DNA of 64,000 nucleotides, taken from positions 48,351 through 112,350 of the forward strand of contig NZ_JAOBTH010000021.1 in assembly GCF_025215075.1 (NCBI RefSeq). The letters run 5' to 3'. The translations under genes and the position numbers were made by a program. How positions within the stretch are numbered: position 1 is the first letter of the stretch; each line of letters begins with the position of its first letter. Of this stretch, positions 26,867-36,098 are shown in pieces. This DNA comes from Tenacibaculum haliotis. GTDB taxonomy: Bacteria; Bacteroidota; Bacteroidia; Flavobacteriales; Flavobacteriaceae. The notes beneath the pieces were generated by a model. The model saw only the letters and a program-made list of their open reading frames with translations. It ran no database searches and was not told where the DNA came from.

Positions 26867-27337
26867 ATGAATACAACAGTTATAGGATTAGATAAGAATA
26901 AATCAATTGAATTAGTAAAAGAATTAAATGTTTTGTTGGCTAATTTTCAAGTTTATTACCAAAATGTTAGAGGATTGCATTGGAATATTAAAGGGAAAAG
27001 TTTTTTTGAATTGCATGTGAAGTTTGAAGAGTTATATACTGATTCTCAGTTAAAAGTAGATTTAATAGCTGAACGAATTTTAACATTACAAGGAACTCCA
27101 TTGCATACTTTTGATGATTATATAAAAGCGGCAGAGGTTCCTGTAGGAAAAAATATAAGTAAAGATGTTGAAGCAGTACAATTAGTTGTAAAGTCATTAG
27201 CCGGATTGTTAAAAGTTGAAAGAAAAATTTTAGAATTATCTGAAGCAGGAGCTGATGAAGGAACAAATTCTATGATGAGTGACTTTATTACTGAGCAAGA
27301 AAAAACAATATGGATGTTAAACGCTTGGTTGGGGTAA
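26867..27337 (+). CDS. dps: Dps ferritin-like DNA-protection protein
   Basis: This 156-residue four-helix protein forms 12-mers that oxidise and store iron and protect DNA during oxidative stress. The ferroxidase segment is VRGLHWNIKGKSFFELHVKF at about residues 33-52 (His and Glu ligands), followed by ELYTDSQLKVDLIAERILTL. The length is typical of the family. It is divergent from oxyR, has its own -10 box and is followed by a strong terminator, so it is a single-gene unit probably induced by peroxide. Confidence 0.94.
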   Translation: MNTTVIGLDKNKSIELVKELNVLLANFQVYYQNVRGLHWNIKGKSFFELHVKFEELYTDSQLKVDLIAERILTLQGTPLHTFDDYIKAAEVPVGKNISKDVEAVQLVVKSLAGLLKVERKILELSEAGADEGTNSMMSDFITEQEKTIWMLNAWLG

Positions 27338-27353
27338 GATTAATTGATTTAAA

Positions 27354-27390
27354 TAGAAAAAGGTGTACTAATTTAGTGCACCTTTTTCTA
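27354..27390. terminator. Terminator of dps
   Basis: Near-perfect arms TAGAAAAAGGTGTACTA and TAGTGCACCTTTTTCTA form a stem of about 17 bp with one mismatch and a 3-base loop. It begins 17 bases after the dps stop. Confidence 0.85.
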
Positions 27391-27462
27391 TTTAGAATAG
27401 TTCTAGTTATTTAAGTTCTCTTAATAAAATTTACATTTTAATGATGTGATATTAAAATAGCA

Positions 27463-27496
27463 TTGATATAAGTTTTACAAACGCGCCCTTAATTTG
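27463..27496 (+). promoter_or_regulatory. Promoter of the PhoX-like / peroxidase pair
   Basis: TTG at 27463-27465, a 23-base spacer and TTAATTTG at 27489-27496 (one mismatch to TAnnTTTG) lie 30 bases before the start codon. Confidence 0.4.
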
Positions 27497-27525
27497 AGGA
27501 ATCAAAAAAACTAAAAACTATCATA

Positions 27526-29046
27526 ATGAAAAAATTAAAATTAAGCTTACTTACCTTATTAACAATTTCAATTAGTATTACCACATTTACAGCTTGTGAA
27601 GATGCTATTGATGGAACAGACGGTATAGATGGTATTGATGGAAGTAACGGATCAGATGGAGAAAATGGTTCTGATGCAACAACATATTTAACAGCTTCTA
27701 AAACACCAAACTTTTTAAAAGTAACAAGTGATTTTGTAGGGTTAAAAATTACGCCAATTTTATCATCAGAAGATGTGATACCAAATTCACCAGACTTTGT
27801 ATATGGTTCTATGGCAGATGGAGCAGGTTTGTTAGCTGAAACAGATGGTAGTTTTACATTAATTAATAATATTGAAGCAGATTATTCTATTGCAAGAATT
27901 AAATTAAACGAAAATTTAAGACCAGTATCTGCAGAATATATTTTAAACGCAACAGCAACAGCTGAAACTGCTCAGTGTTCTGGATCAATGATTTCTCCAC
28001 AAGAACATGGTTTTGGACCATTATATTTATCAGGAGGTGAATGGGGTGGAGCATCTAAAGGTGTTTTTGCAACAGATCCTTATAAATCAGTAACCGATGC
28101 TAGTACAGGAAATATGTTAGCAGCATTAGGGCAATGGTCTACTGAAAATGCTGTAGTAATAGGTAAAGATGCTTATGCGGATAAAACGGTAGCATTTATT
28201 GGAGACGATAATGCTAATAACGAAGTGCCTTCAGGTCAATTAGGAATGTATGTTGGTAATAGAGGAGATTTAGATGGTGGAAAATTATATGGTTTAAAAG
28301 TAACTTCTCCAGGTGTAACTTATGAAATGGACATGGCTGAAGGAACTGAATATGATGTGGAGTTTGTAGAACTTGAAGAAAAAGAAATTAACGCTTTAGA
28401 TACTGAATGTAAAACAAAAGGGGTTATGGGATTCTCTAGATTAGAAGATATTGATTGGAGAAGAGGTTCTGCAGCGAATAATAGAGAAATTTATTTTGCA
28501 GTAACTGGACGTAATAAGCCAGGTTTAGTTGGTAAAGGATCTATTTTAGGACGTGTTTATAAAGTAGTTTTAAATGATACTGATCCAACAGGAACTGCAA
28601 AAATTACTTGTGTATTAGATGGTGATATTGTTGGAGGAAAAGCAGATGGATTTCACTCGCCAGATAACATTTTAGTAACTGAAAACTATGCTTATATTCA
28701 AGAAGATCCTAACGGGTATGCTTCTGTAAATCCAAGTATTATAGGATATTCTAAACTGTATCAATATAATTTAACAACCGGAGCTATAAAAACAGTATTA
28801 GAGTGTGATCAAGAAAGAGCAGCATCTTTAGGATACGGTTCAACTTCAAGAAATTGGGAAATTACAGGAATGATTGATGTGACAGATATTGTAAATAATG
28901 GTAAGAATTCATTTTTAGTAATGACTCAAAACCATGGATGGGAACCAGCAGACGGAACTTCATTTACAGATCCAAAAGCAAATCCTAATTTATCAAATAG
29001 AAAAGAAGGTTCTGTTTTACATTTAATTACAGGATTAGAAAGATAA
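27526..29046 (+). CDS. PhoX-like (DUF839) lipoprotein with a collagen-like linker
   Basis: The 506-residue lipoprotein has a signal ending TFTAC, with Cys24 as the lipidation site. A short Gly-X-Asp run follows (DGTDGIDGIDGSNGSDG), looking like a flexible, possibly cation-binding spacer. The main domain has PhoX/DUF839 landmarks: SPQEHGFGPLYLSGGEWGG, KTVAFIGDD, LGRVYKVVL and DGFHSPDNILVTENYAYIQE. PhoX enzymes are calcium- and iron-dependent alkaline phosphatases of beta-propeller fold. Whether this member keeps the metal cluster needs alignment. The next gene, three bases on, encodes a di-heme peroxidase lipoprotein, so the two very likely work together at the cell surface. Confidence 0.65.
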   Translation: MKKLKLSLLTLLTISISITTFTACEDAIDGTDGIDGIDGSNGSDGENGSDATTYLTASKTPNFLKVTSDFVGLKITPILSSEDVIPNSPDFVYGSMADGAGLLAETDGSFTLINNIEADYSIARIKLNENLRPVSAEYILNATATAETAQCSGSMISPQEHGFGPLYLSGGEWGGASKGVFATDPYKSVTDASTGNMLAALGQWSTENAVVIGKDAYADKTVAFIGDDNANNEVPSGQLGMYVGNRGDLDGGKLYGLKVTSPGVTYEMDMAEGTEYDVEFVELEEKEINALDTECKTKGVMGFSRLEDIDWRRGSAANNREIYFAVTGRNKPGLVGKGSILGRVYKVVLNDTDPTGTAKITCVLDGDIVGGKADGFHSPDNILVTENYAYIQEDPNGYASVNPSIIGYSKLYQYNLTTGAIKTVLECDQERAASLGYGSTSRNWEITGMIDVTDIVNNGKNSFLVMTQNHGWEPADGTSFTDPKANPNLSNRKEGSVLHLITGLER

Positions 29047-29049
29047 AAT

Positions 29050-30834
29050 ATGAAAGATATCTTAAGTCTAGCTAAGACATACCTTTGTGTATGTCTTTTG
29101 CTTTTATTGATGGGATGCAATCAAAAAAAAGAAAAATATCAATCAATTACAGCATTTTCTGATGCTGTAAAACAACTTTATGTAGAGCAGCTTTCTATGG
29201 CTATTGAAAATCTAGATGCCATGGAAGGAAAGCCAATAAAAGAACAACGAAATAAATACATAGCAGCAAGAAAAAATTTTAAATTACTAGAGCCAATTTT
29301 AGCTTTTTCAGACAAAGACAATTATAAATCGTTAAATGCACCTAATATAATAGGGGTTAAAGGCGAGGAAAGTAATGATACTAGAGCGATAAAGCCGATA
29401 GGTTTTCAGGTAATAGAAGAAACTATTCATGAAGAAAATATTGATCAAGATGTTTTAAAAAGAGCAATAACCGTTACAAGTGGTCGATTAAAATTAATTC
29501 GAAAAAATGTAGTTATTAAGTTAAAAGACTATCATGTAATTTGGTTGATAAGAGATCAAATTACAAGAATAGCTACCACTGGTATTACAGGTTTTGATTC
29601 GCCTGTTTTAAATCAATCACTAATAGAAAGTTCATATACTTATAAAACAATATTAAAGATTGTTCAACTAAATAAAGAGAAGTTTACATCAAAAGAGCTG
29701 CTTATTAAGTTTGAAAAAGCAATTAAAAATGCCCAAAAAGATTTAGACCATGATTTTGATAGTTTTGATAGATTTACTTTTATAAAAAAACATACGAATC
29801 CGCAATTAAAAATATTACTTGAAATTCAAAAAGACTGGAAAGTGAAATTTCCTTTTGAAATGGCATTGTCTAATAACATGACAACCTTGTTTTCAGATAA
29901 AACATTAAACGCCAATTATTTTTCCGACCATTTAAGTGATACTACTCAATTGGCAGCTAAAATAGTTTTCGGAAAACAGTTGTTTAATGACACCTCTCTT
30001 TCTAAAGATTATAATATGGCTTGTGTAACCTGTCATATTAAAGATTTGGCTTTTACAGATGGTCGAAAAACATTTGATAAGAATCAAACAAGAAACACCC
30101 CTACATTAACTTATGCTTCTTACCAAAGAGGTTTTTTTATGGATTCGAGAGCAGGCAGTTTAGAAGGGCAGGTTATTGGTGTGGTAGAAAATCACAATGA
30201 ATTTAATATGTCTATGGATTCAGTAGTACAGCGTGTGTTAAAAAACGAAAAATATAAAAATTTACTTACTAATTTATATGATAATAAAAGAGTAAATTTT
30301 AACATTCGACATGCGATTGCATCCTATATAAGAACCTTAAATACTTTTAATTCAAAATTTGATAAAAACATCAGAGGAGAAGAGGCTAGTTTAACAAGTG
30401 ACGAACAAAAAGGATTTAATTTATTTATGGGAAAAGCATTGTGTGCAACGTGTCATTTTGCACCTGTTTTTAACGGAACCGTTCCGCCTAATTACAATGA
30501 TACAGAGCTAGAGTTTATAGGTGTTCCAATATCTACGGATACTATAAATCCAATGATTTCATCAGATCTAGGACGTTATAATCTGTATAAAACACCCGAA
30601 CGTAAACATTTCTTTAAAACACCTACTATTAGAAATATAGCCAAAACTGCACCATATATGCATAATGGCGTTTATAAAACTTTAAAAGAAGTAATGGATT
30701 TTTATAATAAAGGAGGCGGAGAAGGTTTAGGGTTTCATAAAGAAAAGCAAACATTACCTTTTGATAAATTAAATTTATCTGAAAAGGAAATAACTCAAGT
30801 TGTAGAATTTATGAAAACATTGACTGACGAGTAA
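29050..30834 (+). CDS. Di-heme cytochrome c peroxidase (MauG/CcpA-like) lipoprotein with extra N-terminal domain
   Basis: The 594-residue lipoprotein has its lipidation Cys at 23 (LLLMGC). Residues 30-270 form an all-helical domain that does not belong to the peroxidase. It contains KPIGFQVIEETI, which resembles the imelysin GxHxIE motif with Gln replacing His. Residues 290-594 are a di-heme peroxidase with CVTCH (Cys325, Cys328, His329) and CATCH (Cys465, Cys468, His469), plus FMDSRAGSLEGQV and RNIAKTAPYMHNGVYKTL. Such enzymes reduce peroxide or oxidise protein or metal partners in the periplasm. It is coupled to the PhoX-like gene. Confidence 0.82.
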   Translation: MKDILSLAKTYLCVCLLLLLMGCNQKKEKYQSITAFSDAVKQLYVEQLSMAIENLDAMEGKPIKEQRNKYIAARKNFKLLEPILAFSDKDNYKSLNAPNIIGVKGEESNDTRAIKPIGFQVIEETIHEENIDQDVLKRAITVTSGRLKLIRKNVVIKLKDYHVIWLIRDQITRIATTGITGFDSPVLNQSLIESSYTYKTILKIVQLNKEKFTSKELLIKFEKAIKNAQKDLDHDFDSFDRFTFIKKHTNPQLKILLEIQKDWKVKFPFEMALSNNMTTLFSDKTLNANYFSDHLSDTTQLAAKIVFGKQLFNDTSLSKDYNMACVTCHIKDLAFTDGRKTFDKNQTRNTPTLTYASYQRGFFMDSRAGSLEGQVIGVVENHNEFNMSMDSVVQRVLKNEKYKNLLTNLYDNKRVNFNIRHAIASYIRTLNTFNSKFDKNIRGEEASLTSDEQKGFNLFMGKALCATCHFAPVFNGTVPPNYNDTELEFIGVPISTDTINPMISSDLGRYNLYKTPERKHFFKTPTIRNIAKTAPYMHNGVYKTLKEVMDFYNKGGGEGLGFHKEKQTLPFDKLNLSEKEITQVVEFMKTLTDE

Positions 30835-30838
30835 TTGT

Positions 30839-31612
30839 TTAAAATAAATATTTAATTAAAATACGAATACTTACAAAGGCAACCAAAATAGCGGTTGCCT
30901 TTTTTAATTGAATAGGACTAAAGAATTGATGACTTACTCTGCTGCCTATTTGGCCGCCAATAAAAACGGTAATCAATAAAATAGTAGTTAAATTCCAGTC
31001 AATAGTAAAACTAGGATTCATATACTGGCCAAGTAGCCCTGCAATAGAATTAACTAAAATAAAAAAGCTTGACGTTGCCGCAATTATTTTCGGAGAATCC
31101 CAATTTGTTAAATGTAAAAAAGGCGCTAAAAAAATACCACCTCCAATACCTACAATGCCAGAAATAAAACCAATAATGCCACCATAACTCGCATTTTTGT
31201 GAATGCTTACTTTTGTTGTATTTTTTTTTAATGAAATTACATTTTTAGAAATCCACATGGTAATTGCAGCTACAAACAAAGTAGCTCCTAAAAGAATAAA
31301 AAATATAGTTTGATTTATTTTAAGAAAACCACCTAAAAAAGCTAATGGAACACTAAATGAAACAAGTGGAATTACTTTTTTCCAATTAAATAATTGTTCT
31401 TTTTGAAATATCAAAACATTACCAAAAACAACGGCAATATTACATATTAAAGAGGTAGATCTTATTTGTATATATGCGATACCTGTTAAGGCTAAAACAG
31501 CTAAATAACTAGAGCCTCCACCAAAACCAACGGAAGAGTAAAGTATGGAAATACTAAAAAAAAGCAAAATTAGCTGCCAGTTTAAAAAAACGGATTCAAT
31601 TAAAAATGTCAA
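30839..31612 (-). CDS. TauE/SafE family membrane permease
   Basis: The 257-residue protein has about eight transmembrane helices and two related halves: SILYSSVGFGGGSSYLAVLA near the start and GIVGIGGGIFLAPFLHL in the second half. These Gly-rich repeats define the TauE/SafE (sulfite exporter) family, which exports sulfite, sulfoacetate or similar anions. It is convergent with the peroxidase gene and 13 bases downstream of the AraC-type regulator in the same direction, so that regulator may control it. The substrate is unknown. Confidence 0.82.
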   Translation of the reverse strand: MTFLIESVFLNWQLILLFFSISILYSSVGFGGGSSYLAVLALTGIAYIQIRSTSLICNIAVVFGNVLIFQKEQLFNWKKVIPLVSFSVPLAFLGGFLKINQTIFFILLGATLFVAAITMWISKNVISLKKNTTKVSIHKNASYGGIIGFISGIVGIGGGIFLAPFLHLTNWDSPKIIAATSSFFILVNSIAGLLGQYMNPSFTIDWNLTTILLITVFIGGQIGSRVSHQFFSPIQLKKATAILVAFVSIRILIKYLF

Positions 31613-31625
31613 TAGTTCTGTGAAA

Positions 31626-32543
31626 TTAATTTTTCAAAGATGTTTTAAATTGTTGCGGTGTTAAAAGCTCATTTTTCTTAAAAAGTCTATTAAAATAAGT
31701 AACACTATTAAACCCTGCTTTGTATGCGATATCACAAATATTTTCTTGAGGAGTGTTTTTAATCAATTGTTTTGCAAATTTAATTTTCTCAGAATTTATA
31801 TAATCCACGGGAGTAACACCTAGTGTACTTTTAAATTTTTTAAAGAAATGAGATTTACTCATGCAAGCTTTTTCAGAAACTTCATCTAAAGTTAAATTAT
31901 TTTTTGTTAAATTATCTTTAATGTATTTTACCGCGTATCCGATACGAGTATCATTAAATAAATCATCAACATTATTTAAAATTAACTTTCGTGCTTTGCT
32001 TTGTAACAAACGAATAATTAGTTCTTGAATCATTAAATCTAATAGTACATCTTTAGATTTTGTATTGTTAATAAACGTGCTCGTAAGCCTGTTTACTAAA
32101 ATATTTAATTCATTGTTGTTATTTAAATGAGATGTCGCTTTTTTAAAATCCCATCCGTTATTTTCTCTTTCAATAGTGGTGTCTTCATTGAAGTTATAAA
32201 CAACTTCATTTATTTTTCCTTGATCAATAACTAACCCTAAGCATGATGTAGGATTATCTAAAGAAGCATCCGGGAAATCAATATTCATGCTATTATTTTC
32301 AGGAATGACTAAAGATTCACCAGGAACAAAAGAAAAAGGTGTTGTATCATTAAAATGCATCGTTTTTTTACCAGTTAACATACTCGCAATAACTGTAGAA
32401 TCGAAATTTAAGAAAACATTTTTTGTGGCTTCAAAAGTTTCAAATATATTTAATTCGGCATATTCAGAAGAATACATCGTCCTATTTTCAATAAGAGTAG
32501 AGAGTTTCCTCTTTTTAAAATGTTGGTGGTCTAATGATATCAT
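31626..32543 (-). CDS. AraC-family transcriptional regulator
   Basis: The 305-residue protein has a cupin-like N-terminal ligand domain (residues 1-190). Its C-terminal double HTH is LTLDEVSEKACMSKSHFFKK and ICDIAYKAGFNSVTYFNRLF, ending TPQQFKTSL. This is a standard AraC activator layout. The gene is cotranscribed with the TauE/SafE permease. Two identical 12-base sites 21 bases apart lie 21 to 53 bases upstream of its start, suggesting autoregulation. The ligand is unknown. Confidence 0.88.
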   Translation of the reverse strand: MISLDHQHFKKRKLSTLIENRTMYSSEYAELNIFETFEATKNVFLNFDSTVIASMLTGKKTMHFNDTTPFSFVPGESLVIPENNSMNIDFPDASLDNPTSCLGLVIDQGKINEVVYNFNEDTTIERENNGWDFKKATSHLNNNNELNILVNRLTSTFINNTKSKDVLLDLMIQELIIRLLQSKARKLILNNVDDLFNDTRIGYAVKYIKDNLTKNNLTLDEVSEKACMSKSHFFKKFKSTLGVTPVDYINSEKIKFAKQLIKNTPQENICDIAYKAGFNSVTYFNRLFKKNELLTPQQFKTSLKN

Positions 32544-32563
32544 AACTTTTTCTTTCGGATAGT

Positions 32564-32596
32564 AATATAGTGCAAAAATTTAAGAATATAGTGCAA
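32564..32596. promoter_or_regulatory. Direct-repeat operator, two AATATAGTGCAA sites 21 bases apart
   Basis: AATATAGTGCAA occurs at 32564-32575 and again at 32585-32596. The 21-base period places both on the same DNA face, as in AraC-type operators. It lies directly upstream of the AraC-type gene. Confidence 0.6.
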
Positions 32597-32617
32597 CTAT
32601 TGTTAAAGTTTAATCGG

Positions 32618-32740
32618 TAAATTTGATATATCAATAATTCTAATATTCGAATTGTGTAAATGTAAAAAGACAAGTTCCCCCCAGAGAAAATTGCTATTAA
32701 AAAGAAAAAAACTAACACTTAAATGTGTTAGTTTTTTTTT
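32618..32740 (+). ncRNA. Candidate small RNA upstream of acs
   Basis: A perfect -10 box TAAATTTG at 32618-32625 is followed about 105 bases later by an intrinsic terminator (ACTAACAC 32711-32718 with GTGTTAGT 32725-32732 and nine T). The region between has no reading frame and contains a six-C run in GTTCCCCCCAGAG. The transcript would start near 32631. It is a prediction based on promoter and terminator only. Confidence 0.4.
32711..32740 (+). terminator. Orphan intrinsic terminator
   Basis: An 8-bp stem, extended by A-T pairs to about 13, has a 6-base loop and a T9 tail on the plus strand. It lies between two divergent genes, with no plus-strand gene upstream to end. Confidence 0.8.
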
Positions 32741-33007
32741 GATAAACAAATAATTTTATAGGTTAAATAGGCTTTACCACGTTTATTTTAAATTGTATTT
32801 ATAGAATTAATTACTTAAATATAATATAGAATAGACATTGTTAAACTTATTTACTGACTCTTATATTTTAATTTAGAAAAAGTTGAAAATAAAACAGTGG
32901 AAAATCAATTAATAAGTGTTTTATCTATGAAATGTTGTCATAAGTAGAAAAAAAAGAAGATTATTATAGAATAATCTTAAATTAGTGTTTCATAATTATA
33001 CAGCATA
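32741..33007. other. acs upstream region with a hairpin near the start
   Basis: The segment is gene-free and AT-rich. The only structure I see is AAGATTATT-ATAG-AATAATCTT (32957-32978), a 9-bp hairpin that ends 29 bases before the acs start codon and could lie in its 5' leader. No convincing TAnnTTTG or sigma-54 box is visible. Confidence 0.4.
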
Positions 33008-34915
33008 ATGAGTAACTATCATATTAAAAATTTAGAAGAATATTTTCAGGTATATCGTAAATCGGTACGAAACCCTGAGTTGTTTTGGGAAGAAATAGCA
33101 GAAGAACATTTTGTATGGCGAAAAAAATGGAATACAGTTTTAGAGTATGATTTTTTAAAACCTGAAATAAAATGGTTTGAAGGAGCAAAGTTAAATATTA
33201 CCGAAAACTGTATCGATCGTCACTTACAAATACGAGGAGATAAAACAGCAATATTGTTCGAACCAAACAGTCCAAATGAAAAAGCAGTGCATATTTCATA
33301 TAAAGAGTTGCACAAAAGAGTATGTAAATTTGCCAATGTTTTAAAAGAAAGCGGTATTAAAAAAGGAGATAGAGTTTGTATTTATTTACCAATGATTCCT
33401 GAATTAGCAGTTTCAGTATTAGCCTGCGCTCGGATAGGTGCGGTACATTCTGTAATATTTGCTGGGTTTTCGGCAACAGCTTTATCAACAAGAGTAAACG
33501 ACTGTGAAGCAAAAATGGTAATTACTTCGGATGGTTCTTTCCGCGGAGCGAAAACAATTGATTTAAAAGGAATTGTAGATGAAGCTTTGGTAGATTGTGA
33601 AGGAGTTAAAACAGTATTAGTAGCGAAAAGGATTCACTCAACGATTCAAATGAAAGAAGGACGAGATAAGTGGTTGCAACCTTTAATAGATAAAGCTTCT
33701 GATGTTTGTGAGCCAGAGATAATGGACGCAGAAGACCCGTTATTTATTTTATATACATCAGGTTCAACAGGAAGTCCGAAAGGAATGGTACATTCTACTG
33801 CTGGTTATATGATTTATACAGCCTATACTTTTAAAAATGTATTTAATTATAAGGAAAATGATGTGTATTGGTGTACGGCAGATATTGGTTGGATTACCGG
33901 ACATAGTTACATCGTATATGGTCCACTAGCAAACGGAGCCACAACAGTTATGTTTGAAGGTGTACCTAGTTATCCTGATTTTGGACGTTTTTGGGAAATC
34001 ATAGAAAAACATAAAATTAATCAGTTTTACACTGCTCCAACGGCAATTAGAGCTTTAGCAAAAGAAAAGCTAGAATTTGTAGATACATATGATTTGTCAT
34101 CCTTAAAAGTTTTAGGAACTGTAGGAGAACCAATAAATGAAGAAGCTTGGCATTGGTATAATGATAATGTAGGTAAAAAGAAATCTCCAATTGTAGATAC
34201 TTGGTGGCAAACTGAAACAGGCGGAATGATGATTTCTCCGCTACCATATATAACCCCAACCAAACCAACTTACGCAACTTTACCTTTACCAGGAGTACAA
34301 TTGGTATTAATGGATGAAAAGGGAGAGGAAGTAAAAGGAAATCAAGTAGATGGACGTTTGTGTGTAAAATACCCTTGGCCAGGTATGGCAAGAACAATTT
34401 GGGGAAATCACCAACGCTATAAAGAAACGTATTTTTCAGCTTTTGATAACAAATATTTTACAGGCGATGGTGCCTTGCGTGATGAGGTTGGTTATTACCG
34501 AATTACAGGTAGAGTAGATGATGTAATTATTGTATCGGGACATAATTTAGGAACCGCGCCTATTGAAGATGCCATAAATGAACATCCTGCGGTAGCAGAA
34601 AGTGCTATTGTTGGTTTTCCGCACGATGTAAAAGGAAATGCATTGTACGGTTATGTAATTTTAAAAGATGTTGGTGAAGGTAGAGATCATAATAATTTAC
34701 GAACAGAAATAAATCAAATAATTACAGAACATATTGGTCCAATAGCTAAATTGAATAAAATTCAATTTACGGTTGGATTACCAAAAACACGATCAGGAAA
34801 AATTATGCGCCGTATTTTACGTAAAATAGCACATAATGAATTGGATAATTTAGGAGATGTTTCAACCTTGTTAAACCCTGAAGTAGTACAAAGTATTATT
34901 GATAATAGATTGTAA
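33008..34915 (+). CDS. acs: Acetyl-CoA synthetase (AMP-forming)
   Basis: The 635-residue enzyme activates acetate to acetyl-CoA through acetyl-AMP. It shows the adenylate-forming motifs FILYTSGSTGSPKGMVHS near 250, DTWWQTETGG near 400, YYRITGRVDDVIIVSGH near 495 and the C-terminal TRSGKIMRRILRKI with its conserved Lys, usually controlled by acetylation. The N-terminal ACAS_N region (EYFQVYRKSVRNPELFWEE) is intact. A histidine kinase and sigma-54 activator follow immediately, suggesting linkage of acetate use with that two-component system. Confidence 0.95.
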   Translation: MSNYHIKNLEEYFQVYRKSVRNPELFWEEIAEEHFVWRKKWNTVLEYDFLKPEIKWFEGAKLNITENCIDRHLQIRGDKTAILFEPNSPNEKAVHISYKELHKRVCKFANVLKESGIKKGDRVCIYLPMIPELAVSVLACARIGAVHSVIFAGFSATALSTRVNDCEAKMVITSDGSFRGAKTIDLKGIVDEALVDCEGVKTVLVAKRIHSTIQMKEGRDKWLQPLIDKASDVCEPEIMDAEDPLFILYTSGSTGSPKGMVHSTAGYMIYTAYTFKNVFNYKENDVYWCTADIGWITGHSYIVYGPLANGATTVMFEGVPSYPDFGRFWEIIEKHKINQFYTAPTAIRALAKEKLEFVDTYDLSSLKVLGTVGEPINEEAWHWYNDNVGKKKSPIVDTWWQTETGGMMISPLPYITPTKPTYATLPLPGVQLVLMDEKGEEVKGNQVDGRLCVKYPWPGMARTIWGNHQRYKETYFSAFDNKYFTGDGALRDEVGYYRITGRVDDVIIVSGHNLGTAPIEDAINEHPAVAESAIVGFPHDVKGNALYGYVILKDVGEGRDHNNLRTEINQIITEHIGPIAKLNKIQFTVGLPKTRSGKIMRRILRKIAHNELDNLGDVSTLLNPEVVQSIIDNRL

Positions 34916-34996
34916 GCTTAAATACTATTTTGGTGTTTTTTAAGTGAGAATTATTTTTTAAGAATTAAATTTGTAGTTAGTCATATTATAGCTACA

Positions 34997-36091
34997 ATGG
35001 AAATTATATCAATAGAAGATAAACTAAAAGAACGCATTAAAGAGTTAACATGTTTGTATAATGTTAGCTCTTTAATTCGTAATAGTGATTTTACAAACAT
35101 AATAAAGCTTTTAAAAGGAATCGCCTCAAACGTGGTAACTTCCATCCGCTACCCAGATGCTGCTTTTGTAGAAATTGAAACAAATGAATATACTGTTTTA
35201 TCAGGAAATAAAAATATAGAAGCTATTTTTATTATTTCGGCAATAAAAGTATTTGGAGAAGTTTTTGGTTCAATAAAAGTAGGATATTCAAAAGTAGAGT
35301 TTTCTCAAAATGCTTTTTTAGAAGAAGAAAAACAGTTACTTAATAAAATAGCCTCTGAAATAGGTGATTTATTTGAGCGTAAACAAATTAAAGAGAAAGA
35401 TATTCTTGCTAAAAGACAAATGGAACGAGTAGATAGATTGTCTATTTTAGGCGAAATTACTGCAGGAATCGCTCATGAATTAAATACACCTTTAGCTAAT
35501 ATTTTAGGCTTTACAGAGCTTTTGCAAGAACGATTTGAAAATGATAAAGTAGCAATGAAAGACCTAGGTAAAGTTGTAAATAGTGCTATTTATTCTAGGG
35601 AAGTTGTTAAGAAATTAATGTTTTTTTCTTGCGAAATGCCGCAACAAATGGAACTAATAAACTGTGTGCCTATTATAAAAGAGGCAATAAGTTTGTTAGG
35701 ACCAAATTTTAGAAAAAAAAATATTAAAAGTGAGTTTTATTTTAATAAAAAAAATATTCAATTAAAAGTTGATAAAATTCAATTAACCCAAGTAATTTTT
35801 AATTTGGTTATTAATGCAATTTATTTTTCGCCTATTAATGGAAAAATTAAAGTTTCTATAGAGGAAATGAACGAAGAAATATGGTTAAAAATTTTAGATG
35901 AAGGAATAGGTATTTCATTAAAATCGGCAGATAATATTTTCAATCCATTTTATACTACAAAACCCATCGGAGAAGGTTCTGGTTTAGGATTAAGTGTTGT
36001 TCATGGAATTGTGAAAAGCCATAGAGGAACTATAAAATATAGAGCAAACAAACCAAAAGGAACTGTTTTTGTAATTAATTTCCCGAAATAA
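34997..36091 (+). CDS. Soluble sensor histidine kinase
   Basis: The 364-residue kinase has no transmembrane helix or signal peptide. The first 130 or so residues resemble a GAF-type sensing domain (IRYPDAAFVEIETNEYTVLS). The HisKA domain has phospho-acceptor His160 in GIAHELNTPLANILGFTEL. The ATPase domain has NLVINAIYFSP (N box), DEGIGIS (G1) and GEGSGLGLSVVHGI (G2). The stop is eight bases before the response-regulator gene, so the two are a cognate pair. A cytoplasmic signal such as redox state or a metabolite is likely; the ligand is unknown. Confidence 0.9.
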   Translation: MEIISIEDKLKERIKELTCLYNVSSLIRNSDFTNIIKLLKGIASNVVTSIRYPDAAFVEIETNEYTVLSGNKNIEAIFIISAIKVFGEVFGSIKVGYSKVEFSQNAFLEEEKQLLNKIASEIGDLFERKQIKEKDILAKRQMERVDRLSILGEITAGIAHELNTPLANILGFTELLQERFENDKVAMKDLGKVVNSAIYSREVVKKLMFFSCEMPQQMELINCVPIIKEAISLLGPNFRKKNIKSEFYFNKKNIQLKVDKIQLTQVIFNLVINAIYFSPINGKIKVSIEEMNEEIWLKILDEGIGISLKSADNIFNPFYTTKPIGEGSGLGLSVVHGIVKSHRGTIKYRANKPKGTVFVINFPK

Positions 36092-36098
36092 ATAAGCA

